A stretch of DNA of 64,000 bases from Sporosarcina thermotolerans (GTDB taxonomy: Bacteria; Bacillota; Bacilli; Bacillales_A; Planococcaceae), in contig NZ_CP125968.1 of the NCBI RefSeq assembly GCF_030067815.1, positions 1,666,001 through 1,730,000 of the forward strand, read 5' to 3'. The translations under genes and the position numbers were made by a program. Position 1 is the first letter of the stretch, and every line of letters begins with the position of its first letter. Of this stretch, positions 16,667 through 23,178 are shown piece after piece. Under the pieces are notes generated by a model. It had not been told where the DNA came from and searched no databases. It was given only the letters and a program-made list of their open reading frames with translations.

Positions 16667-17415
16667 TCTTCATAATAGGCTTCATTAGCTGCCTTGTGAT
16701 TATTGCCCTTGAGATAAGCTAAAATCATATCAGGTCGTTTAAGTAAAACCCAGTCCCCATAATGGTCAAATCGTCTGCACGAAGTAATCATTCCATTCTT
16801 AATCGTTCCATATTTTTTACCATTTTTCTTACCCCATTGTTTTAATCGCTTTGCAAAATCAGCATCTTCTGCCATTAGCATATTCTCGTTAAAACCTTTA
16901 ATTGCCTGAAAATCTTTTTTATAGCACCAAAAAATTCCTACAGAGATAAAACCATACTTGAACAGTAAGGGAACAATTAGTAGCATGGTAGAAACCACTA
17001 TACCTATGGATATTCTTTCGAGATTTCCATTCACGCCTCCCCCAATGTATTGATTGGATGCTAAATGCTTTTCAACCACAGATAACAAATGTTCTGTCAT
17101 TCGAGTATCAGCATCAATTGTAATCAGGATTTCACCTTTTCCTAGTGCGGCCCCTGCATTTCTAATTTTGGATAAATTCTTATCGTAATTTTCCAATGTC
17201 ACGCAATTGTATGACTTTGCAATTTCCTCTGTTTTATCCGTACAACGATTTAGCACAACAATCACTTCAACTTGATTTTTATATGGTTGTGCGGCCTTTG
17301 CAATTGATTCTAGGCATTCCCCTAAGTACTTTTCTTCATTGTGAGCAGGTATTATAACGGAAAATTTCACATCCCTAACAGGAACATCTTTTATAAATCG
17401 TTTGCTTTCGGACAT
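16654..17415 (-). CDS. Glycosyltransferase family 2
   Basis: 253 residues. The GT-A fold is clear: VIIPAHNEEKYLGECLESI near residue 20, VVLNRCTDKTEE, SKIRNAGAALGKGEILITIDADTRM (the DxD-type ITIDAD) near residue 95, and LMAEDADFAKRLKQWG as the acceptor-side ED motif. A hydrophobic stretch (IGIVVSTMLLIVPLLF) may touch the membrane. It transfers a sugar from a nucleotide donor; the acceptor is unknown. ATG at 17415 with AAAGAGGG upstream. It is one of the few island genes on the minus strand and has no palindrome at its own 3' end. Confidence 0.85.
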   Translation of the reverse strand: MSESKRFIKDVPVRDVKFSVIIPAHNEEKYLGECLESIAKAAQPYKNQVEVIVVLNRCTDKTEEIAKSYNCVTLENYDKNLSKIRNAGAALGKGEILITIDADTRMTEHLLSVVEKHLASNQYIGGGVNGNLERISIGIVVSTMLLIVPLLFKYGFISVGIFWCYKKDFQAIKGFNENMLMAEDADFAKRLKQWGKKNGKKYGTIKNGMITSCRRFDHYGDWVLLKRPDMILAYLKGNNHKAANEAYYEDQAR

Positions 17416-17957
17416 ATAAAATCCCTCTTTCTTGTAAATTGGTCCTTATAAACTCAGTGTATCATATGCATATTATTCTGAATTCTATATTTTATGTCTA
17501 TTTTGTAACGATATATTCAAAGTGCATCTGACTTCATCACATCCAGAATTCCTTTTAATCTTACCGATTTGCGCTATTGGGGTACTATTGCTGTGGAGAA
17601 TCTTTCCAAAGTAAAATTAGAAAATACTTCTTTTTTTAAAATTAAATTGAACAACTTTTTAATTTGGGTTACTATCCCTATCGGTTTTATATTCTCGCAT
17701 CTCTTTATATAAGAAGATTGGGGAAAAGAAAAAGAATTTAGTTGTTTTCTTATTAAACTAACGGGTAGCTTTACTTGAAGATCGTTGAGCTTTGACCGCA
17801 CCTTTGTCTTATTCAACTAACGGAGCAGTTTAGTTGAATAAGGAAATATTACAAGGTCTATTATTCGATTGAATATGCAGAAGGGGAAGCTGGAAACGGT
17901 ACTTTTACAAGCCACACGAATGGATAATGGAATTTTTTTAAACTGGGAGGGTTGTCC
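17416..17957. other. Intergenic stretch with gene remnants and repeats
   Basis: Two short coding remnants without starts can be seen. One open frame ending at 17712 reads ...ENLSKVKLENTSFFKIK then FLIWVTIPIGFIFSHLF, like the end of a membrane protein. Another at about 17850-17921 reads YYSIEYAEGEAGNGTFTSHT and stops, like the end of a lost gene, directly after palindrome copy 10. Both are consistent with broken cassettes. The rest is the palindrome pair at 17747-17842. Confidence 0.35.
17747..17842. repeat. Island palindrome pair, type II then type I (copies 9 and 10)
   Basis: Copy 9 (17747-17781): TTATTAAACTAACGGGTAGC then TTTACTTGAAGAT. Copy 10 (17808-17842): CTTATTCAACTAAC / GTTTAGTTGAATAAG around GGAGCA. 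Copy spacing is about 61 bp. Confidence 0.85.
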
Positions 17958-18707
17958 ATGAAATATAGATATACGATTATCTTACTTTCTATATTGATCA
18001 TCAGTGGATGTTCTAATAACGGATCTGATAATAATCTAAAACAAGAAAATGAAGAATTAAAGGTAGAAAATGAAGAATTACAGCAAGAAATAGCAAGATT
18101 ATCGGAAGTTAACGAGGAATTAGAATTAGATTTGAAGATAGCTGGGTTAGAAGGATCTAGGAAGGTTGATCAATTAACTAATAAAATAACTTCATTACAA
18201 TTCGATAATGAAAGGCAAAAAGAATTAATTAATCGTTATCAGAGGGTATTAAAATTTCCCGTTTCGAATACTCGTACCATCTCTGATACAGCAAACATCT
18301 TTTCACCCGATCAAGTAAAAGTTAATAACCAAATCGCTGGTTTAATCGTATCAGATATAAAAACGGAGGCAATTAATGACGCGATAGCTTATTTTATTAA
18401 ATTCACGGGTGAATTTGAAGTTAAAGGCACCATAATTCGTCAGGGTAATGATTATTCCTTTATGGTCAATGAGAATTTGGAGTCCATGCCACATACACTC
18501 TGGGAATTTGAAAGAGGAAGTATTTTCTTTGATATTAACAATGGTGAAGAGTTAAGAAAAGCATTAGGTGACCAATTAGATACGTTACCTGAGGATGGTC
18601 AACTAGAGATAGTTGGAGTCTTCAAAAACTATTACTATAACGAAATTCCTGATTCGGACTCTCTCCCAAGTTACGCTGAATTTGTAAGATTGATATCAGA
18701 GAATTAA
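17958..18707 (+). CDS. Hypothetical lipoprotein with coiled coil (249 aa)
   Basis: ATG at 17958 with GGGAGG upstream. A lipoprotein signal (YTIILLSILIISGC) gives a lipidated Cys near residue 17. Residues about 28-90 form a Glu/Leu heptad coiled coil (LKQENEELKVENEELQQEIA). The remaining domain, from TRTISDTANIFSPDQVKV, is mixed alpha/beta and unrecognised. It probably sits on the outer face of the membrane. The type II/type I palindrome pair follows 20 bp after the stop. Confidence 0.6.
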   Translation: MKYRYTIILLSILIISGCSNNGSDNNLKQENEELKVENEELQQEIARLSEVNEELELDLKIAGLEGSRKVDQLTNKITSLQFDNERQKELINRYQRVLKFPVSNTRTISDTANIFSPDQVKVNNQIAGLIVSDIKTEAINDAIAYFIKFTGEFEVKGTIIRQGNDYSFMVNENLESMPHTLWEFERGSIFFDINNGEELRKALGDQLDTLPEDGQLEIVGVFKNYYYNEIPDSDSLPSYAEFVRLISEN

Positions 18708-18727
18708 TCTTTGATTTGTAGGGCTGT

Positions 18728-18809
18728 CTTTTTCAACTAACGGGTAGCTTTACTTCAAGAAGGAGTAAAGCTTTTCTTCTTGAACTAACGGGGCAGGTTA
18801 GTTTAAGAG
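18728..18809. repeat. Island palindrome pair, type II then type I (copies 11 and 12)
   Basis: Copy 11 (18728-18762) has CAACTAACGGGTAGCTTTAC, and AGCTTTACT can pair with AGTAAAGCT further on. Copy 12 (18776-18809) is CTTGAACTAAC / GTTAGTTTAAG around GGGGCAG. Confidence 0.85.
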
Positions 18810-18876
18810 CGAGGTGTTTTTGGAGATGTGTCGAAATAGTTATTAATACAGCACAATTTTTTTGGGGGGTGTTAAG

Positions 18877-19313
18877 TTGAAGAAAATATGCATTTTATTA
18901 ATATTTTCAATACTGATTTTAACAGCTTGTTCAGAGACTACGCACAACGATTATTTATTTAGTGGGGAAAGTAAGCATTGGGAAGCAGAATACACCTACA
19001 ATGGAAAAGAAACATGGGGAGAAAAAGACGGGCAAAGGACTTACTCGAACGAACATGACTTTAGGTTTATATTAAAATACAAAGGTTCTTTAGAAGAGTT
19101 GTCTTCATTACAAAAACTTGAATACTACTACGAAACCAATAGTGGTCATGGGAGTGGCACAGAAGTGTTCACGGAACCCCCATTGTCAGGAATATTTTCG
19201 GCTTCAGGAAGTTGGATAGGCGGGGGAAAAGTACATGAAGATGCAGTTATCAAAGTACATGTAAATGGGATGACTTTGAAGAGTCATTTGAACTGCATAA
19301 TAATAGTAAGTAA
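18877..19313 (+). CDS. Hypothetical lipoprotein (about 145 aa, one frame lesion)
   Basis: TTG at 18877 behind GGGGGGTG. The lipobox is in LLIFSILILTAC. The mature part (HWEAEYTYNGKETWGEKDGQ, FILKYKGSLEELSSL, FSASGSWIGGG) is a beta-rich fold common among small Bacillus lipoproteins. The frame breaks at 19266: one missing T turns VNWDDFEESFELHNNSK and its stop at 19311-19313 into a longer spurious tail that reads through the palindrome. The restored stop codon directly abuts palindrome copy 13, which supports the correction. Confidence 0.6.
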
Positions 19314-19349
19314 TTTTATTGAACTAACGGTGCAGGTTAGTTGAAGAGG
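19314..19349. repeat. Island palindrome, type I (copy 13)
   Basis: TTTTATTGAACTAAC / GTTAGTTGAAGAG around GGTGCAG, starting at the base after the restored stop codon of the upstream gene. Confidence 0.85.
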
Positions 19350-19445
19350 GTCCCAAGATTGTGAAACCGTTTTATTTGTCATTCGTATAATATAGGACCG
19401 ATCATCAGCTAAGCAATTACCCAAGATTTATAAGGAGTGTCATTT

Positions 19446-19882
19446 ATGAGGGAGTATGAGTCTTTTTTCTTTAATAGAACATTCAGGAATGAAAACATTG
19501 AATTTTTCTTAATTGGTGGGGTTAACAATCAGGAAAACTTTACTGACTATTGGGACGGAAGAGAGACTAAATTATTAGGGTATTTAACTATTTTTACAGA
19601 CATGAGCTTGATAAAGAGCTTGAACAATTGAACTTAATTCATTTAATAGAAGGAGTAAGTCAAGACAACGAGAGAATTATTAAACATACAAAAAAAATCA
19701 TTTCTCATATGACAATTTCAAATAAATATTTAGATATCGAGAATGTAAAAGTATATAATACTCAAGTTCATGCGAATGGAACTAGTGCTCCTTATAATGA
19801 TCTTATTAAGAGTATTATTCAAAATGACGTTCCTTACAATTTTGTAGAAAAACTCAAGTTTCCGCGTAAGCTTAATGAATAG
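19446..19882 (+). CDS. Hypothetical protein (about 145 aa, one frame lesion)
   Basis: ATG at 19446 with AAGGAG 8 nt upstream. The N-terminal part (REYESFFFNRTFRNENIEFF) and the C-terminal part (LIEGVSQDNERIIKHTKKII, then YNDLIKSIIQNDVPYNFVEK) join if one T is added at 19583-19585, giving GYFNYFYRHELDKELEQLN across the gap. It is soluble and charged, with no recognised motif. The next small membrane gene starts 12 bp later, so they share one unit. Confidence 0.5.
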
Positions 19883-19894
19883 GAGGAAGAAAAA

Positions 19895-20134
19895 ATGAAG
19901 AAAATTATTGGGATATTCATTGTTGTACTGATTTCAATAGGGGTAGCTGATGTGTTACAAGGAGTTATTTTAACACTAATGTATACACCGAACCCTAACT
20001 CACAAGGTACACAAGAAATGGCGACCTATCTGCAATACATAATTTCAGCTATAACGGTAACCTTAGCCCTTTGGAGTATTCACAAGGTGAAAAGTTTAGT
20101 GAAAAACCCTAGTTCATCAGTTAAAGTATCATGA
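19895..20134 (+). CDS. Hypothetical small membrane protein (79 aa)
   Basis: ATG at 19895 behind AGGAGGAAG, 12 bp after the preceding gene. Two helices, IIGIFIVVLISIGVADVLQG and YLQYIISAITVTLALWSI, flank a polar loop (YTPNPNSQGTQEM). There is a basic C-terminus. No family is recognised. A type II element begins 46 bp after the stop. Confidence 0.5.
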   Translation: MKKIIGIFIVVLISIGVADVLQGVILTLMYTPNPNSQGTQEMATYLQYIISAITVTLALWSIHKVKSLVKNPSSSVKVS

Positions 20135-20180
20135 AGTTTTATGCATTTAAGCAATTAAAGAGAGTGTAAAATAGAGGACC

Positions 20181-20212
20181 ATCTTAAACTAACGGGTGCT
20201 TTACTTGAAGAT
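20181..20212. repeat. Island palindrome, type II (copy 14)
   Basis: ATCTTAAACTAACGGGTGCT then TTACTTGAAGAT; ATCTT and AAGAT close the hairpin. A half-element (CTTGTTAAACTAA) also occurs at 20242-20254. Confidence 0.75.
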
Positions 20213-20273
20213 TATTAAGCTGTTTAGAAGGATATTTTTTCTTGTTAAACTAAAATTATATTAGGTGGAAACC

Positions 20274-20378
20274 ATGAAAACTAAAACTTTACCGATTGTA
20301 ATAATCCTTATTGCCTTAGTCGTTGGTGCTCTAGGCTACTTCCTATTTATGAAAGTATTTATTCCAAATATGATGTAA
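20274..20378 (+). CDS. Hypothetical single-helix microprotein (34 aa)
   Basis: ATG at 20274 with AGGTGG upstream, stop at 20376-20378. It has a short basic start (KTKTLP), a single hydrophobic helix (IVIILIALVVGALGYFLFM) and KVFIPNMM. Ribosome site, composition and a palindrome pair 4 bp after the stop all fit the pattern of the other island genes, so I count it as real. Confidence 0.45.
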   Translation: MKTKTLPIVIILIALVVGALGYFLFMKVFIPNMM

Positions 20379-20382
20379 TGAT

Positions 20383-20477
20383 TATCCTAAGTAACGGGTG
20401 CTTTACTTGAAGAACATTGAGCAGCTTAAACTACACTTTTTTCTTATTCAACTAACGCGGTAGGTTAGTTGAATAAA
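20383..20477. repeat. Island palindrome pair, type II then type I (copies 15 and 16)
   Basis: Copy 15 (20383-20414) has AAGTAACGGGTGCTTTACTT. Copy 16 (20443-20477) is CTTATTCAACTAAC / GTTAGTTGAATAAAG around GCGGTAG. Copy spacing is about 60 bp; the Nudix gene starts 25 bp later. Confidence 0.85.
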
Positions 20478-20501
20478 GTTTTCAGATGGGGGAGTATAAG
20501 A

Positions 20502-20900
20502 ATGAAAAGCTGGTCAGGATCAGCTGGTATTTGTATCAATGAACACAAGGAAATACTAATGGTCAAAAGTTTCGAGTCAGAGGGATGGGCAATACCTTCT
20601 GGTGGTATTGAAGAAGGCGAGAGTCCAGAGGAATGTTGCGTTCGAGAAGTTAAAGAAGAAACAGGATATGACGTGAAAGTCATCGAACAATTAAGAGTTA
20701 AAGAAACAACCATTAAAGATATAAAGGTAAAGACATATTATTTTAGGGTGGAAAAGATCGGTGAAAGCAGTGGAATTAATGATCCTGATGAAATTATTGT
20801 CGAAGCTGATTGGAAGTCATTATCAGAAATAAAAACTATTCACCACGTCTATCCTGAGGATTTAGAGTTTTTAGTAGAACAATTGAAGAGTTTTGTTTAA
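20502..20900 (+). CDS. Nudix hydrolase
   Basis: 132 residues from ATG at 20502 with GGGGGA upstream. The Nudix box is complete: GGIEEGESPEECCVREVKEE followed by TGYD (G-x5-E-x7-REVxEExG), which binds the metal used to split nucleoside diphosphates linked to another group. The substrate is unknown. A palindrome pair lies just upstream, and a decayed copy of the 5' half of this gene lies at 15886-15975 behind another palindrome. It is the last gene of the island. Confidence 0.85.
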   Translation: MKSWSGSAGICINEHKEILMVKSFESEGWAIPSGGIEEGESPEECCVREVKEETGYDVKVIEQLRVKETTIKDIKVKTYYFRVEKIGESSGINDPDEIIVEADWKSLSEIKTIHHVYPEDLEFLVEQLKSFV

Positions 20901-21041
20901 CTGGTATTCAACTATTACTATGGAAATACTTCTCATTCAACAAATCCAAGAGTATCTGTTCATTCCACACATGAATTTTGATATGATTAGATTATTGGAA
21001 TGCACGTGGATATAAGAGATAACGAGAGGGAGGACAAAATA

Positions 21042-21946
21042 TTGGACAATAAGCCACATATATTGCTCATCGATGGCATGGCCGTTTTATTCAGATCGTT
21101 CTTCGCGACTTCCGCAATGGGACATTTCTTCCCGAACGCGGATGGTGTTCCGACGAATGGCGTGCAAGGATTTGGACGTCATGCATTGACGGCCGCTTCT
21201 ATTTTCAACCCAACGCATATTGCGGTTTGTTGGGATATGAGTGCACATACATTTAGAAATGACTTATTCGATGGGTATAAAGCGAACCGTCCTGAACCGG
21301 CGCCGGAACTTCTGCCACAGTTCGATATGACGCGTGATTTATCCGAATTGATTGGTTGGAAGAATTATGGAATAAAAGGGATGGAAGCGGATGATCTGAT
21401 CGGTTCGCTTGTTTGCGAGTGGGAAGGGAAGGCGGATATCACTATCGTTACAGGTGATAAGGATCTGCTACAACTGCTCCGGCCTGGTGTGAAGATTGCA
21501 TTCATGAAAAAGGCTATAATGTTTATGATATTTATGATGAACAGCGTTTTATCGAAGAATATGAAATTCCTCCACATCGCTTCGTCGAGATAAAAGCATT
21601 TACAGGGGATGCGAGTGATGGGTATCCGGGCGTAAAAGGCATCGGTCCTAAAACAGCCTTAAAGCTGATCAAAGAGTACGAGACTGTCGAAAAAGTCGTT
21701 GAATCCTTACATGAACTCGCACCAGGTATGAGGAAAAAGATTGAAGCCGATCTCGAAATGCTTCACCTTTCGAAAAAATTAGCCCAAATCCATTGCGAAT
21801 TAGACTTCGAGGATCCGATAGAAGCACTGAATTTGCCTGATTTCTCTTCTTCTGAATTAAGAGAGGAGTTGGAACAACATGGCTATTCAATGATCCTTCG
21901 ACAACTGAATTCACTTTTTCCTGAACAAACAAAAACCACTGTCTAA
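21042..21946 (+). CDS. ypcP: 5'-3' exonuclease, PolA N-terminal-like (YpcP family; one frame lesion)
   Basis: About 301 residues from TTG at 21042 behind GGGAGG. The FEN/PIN-type core is present: ILLIDGMAVLFRSFFA, FDGYKANRPEPAPE, GIKGMEADDLIGSL and IVTGDKDLLQL supply the acidic metal ligands. After one missing G at 21512-21513 the frame continues YNVYDIYDEQRF, then the helix-hairpin-helix GYPGVKGIGPKTALKLI. It cuts 5' flaps and RNA primers during replication and repair, as a stand-alone counterpart of the PolI exonuclease domain. It is transcribed convergently with a C39-like gene. Confidence 0.85.
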
Positions 21947-21960
21947 GCGACAGTGGTTTT
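21931..21960. terminator. Bidirectional terminator overlapping two stop codons
   Basis: AAAACCACTGTC / GACAGTGGTTTT stem; both convergent genes end inside it and it is flanked by A and T runs. Confidence 0.85.
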
Positions 21961-22461
21961 CTCTATTTTTACAAACGAAAGAATGTCTTTATGCGATTCA
22001 TAGGCAATCTCACGAACCCGACTATCCCGATTCCGCCCACCATTATCATGGACAATCAGCATGATGCCATTTGCAGTTTCCTTAAAACCGATGACAGGCA
22101 CCCAGTGATAATCGAAAACAAATTTGCCGAACCAATGGAATGAAAACCATTTATCGAATTTGGCTGCGACTGGGCGACCTTCGTCAATTTCTTTCTTGAG
22201 CCCCTCGATACCACAATCTACAACAATCCACTCAGGACCAAGCAACTTGCGCAACCGTCTAACGAACCGCCATTTGAACAGTCCAATTTTCGTCCCGCCA
22301 AGTAAGCGATAGAGATGATCGATACTGTCATTTGTCGTTTCGTTTTTATGGTAGCGAAGAATCGTATATGCTGTTACAGGGCCACAAGCAGAAGGGCGAA
22401 AACGTACATCAATGTCATTGTCGTATTGGGATTTTCCTTGAAATCCTTTAATAGAACTCAT
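21943..22461 (-). CDS. C39-like papain-fold protein (peptidase C39_2 type)
   Basis: 172 residues from ATG at 22461 (TGGAG upstream); the GTG at 22470 lacks proper spacing. The catalytic Cys is in RPSACGPVTAYTILRYH near residue 30 and the His in FDYHWVPVIGF near residue 130, with an Asp/Asn in IVHDNGG. This Cys-His layout is that of bacteriocin-processing-like C39 peptidases and transglutaminase relatives. There is no signal peptide, so it acts in the cytoplasm; the substrate is unknown. Its stop overlaps the exonuclease stop by 4 bp. Confidence 0.7.
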   Translation of the reverse strand: MSSIKGFQGKSQYDNDIDVRFRPSACGPVTAYTILRYHKNETTNDSIDHLYRLLGGTKIGLFKWRFVRRLRKLLGPEWIVVDCGIEGLKKEIDEGRPVAAKFDKWFSFHWFGKFVFDYHWVPVIGFKETANGIMLIVHDNGGRNRDSRVREIAYESHKDILSFVKIEKTTVA

Positions 22462-22486
22462 TTGCTGCACTCCAGACTCGGCGTTG

Positions 22487-22590
22487 TCCAGCTACAGGCG
22501 TTAGAAGCTCGGGTCATAAGTCAAAGCTGCTATGTGGCAAAAAACGCCACTCCGCATCTTCGCCTTATGCCTGTCGCATCTGATCAAGCG
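22487..22590 (-). repeat. Dispersed structured repeat, copy 1
   Basis: Read on the minus strand: GCGACAGGCATAAGGCGAAG, then a GTGGC ... GCCAC hairpin, then CTTTGACTTATGACCCGAGC. The arms CATAAG/CTTATG and GTGGC/GCCAC pair. It is highly similar to 52905-53020 on the plus strand. It lies between the C39-like and thioredoxin-like genes. Confidence 0.8.
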
Positions 22591-22604
22591 CCTTCCGCAT
22601 TTCT

Positions 22605-22922
22605 TTATTCTACAGTCTCAAGAAAATCCGTTACTTGATCTGGAGTTTTCGCGTTTGCACTATGCAAATGAGCTTTCTTCTCGCCATTTTCGAAAATCAA
22701 TAAGCTTGGAATTCCCATTACATCATATTTCTCCGCGATTTCAGGCAATTCATCACGATTCACGTCATACCATGTATACATATCGTATTCCTTAACAATC
22801 GGGTCAATGAACATGTCCATACGCGTGCAGTCAGGACACCAGCCAGCCTGGAATTTGATAAGTGCTTTGCCTTCTCCGTTAATAACTTCGTTGAATTGCT
22901 CTACAGTCTTAATTGATTTCAA
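22605..22922 (-). CDS. Thioredoxin-family protein
   Basis: 105 residues from TTG at 22922 with AAGGAG 10 nt upstream. It carries a single thioredoxin fold with a CPDC redox site in FQAGWCPDCTRMD near residue 30 and the cis-proline segment MGIPSLLIFENG. The Cys-Pro-Asp-Cys variant and short length resemble the YdbP/YtpP-type thioredoxin-like proteins of Bacillales. It likely reduces or exchanges cytoplasmic disulfides; partners are unknown. Confidence 0.85.
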   Translation of the reverse strand: MKSIKTVEQFNEVINGEGKALIKFQAGWCPDCTRMDMFIDPIVKEYDMYTWYDVNRDELPEIAEKYDVMGIPSLLIFENGEKKAHLHSANAKTPDQVTDFLETVE

Positions 22923-23137
22923 TTTAATTGCACTCCTTTTGCTGCTATATTTTTAGCGTGTAGTTCGTAATTCCACATATTTAGTTTACAATTATATCGT
23001 GACTTTAGGGTAATTAAATGCCCGGGACAGATTATTAACTATAAAAAAACCATTTTCGCAACATTTTAATATTGCAGAAACGACTGGAATGTTTTAGACT
23101 AATAGATAGAGAGGTTCTATTTTTTTTACCTATAAAA

Positions 23138-23155
23138 TGAATGAGTGTTCATTCA
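23138..23155. promoter_or_regulatory. FadR-type operator upstream of fadNAE
   Basis: TGAATGAGTGTTCATTCA is a perfect 7-bp palindrome (TGAATGA / TCATTCA) with a 4-bp centre, matching the known B. subtilis FadR (TetR-family) box. It overlaps a possible -10 (TATAAA at 23131) and lies 24 bp before the fadN start, so repression relieved by long-chain acyl-CoA is expected. Confidence 0.8.
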
Positions 23156-23178
23156 AGACGAAAAGGGAGGCTTCTAAA

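Noticed and set aside
17574..17816. 80-residue minus-strand open frame
   Set aside because: It runs through palindrome copy 9, has no ribosome site and has repeat-derived composition.
10122..20477. Island palindromes as classical integron attC sites
   Set aside because: The copies are about 35 bp, shorter than attC sites, and do not carry the paired R/L boxes with RYYYAAC and GTTRRRY ends; no integrase is in the window. I keep only the cassette-like layout as an observation.
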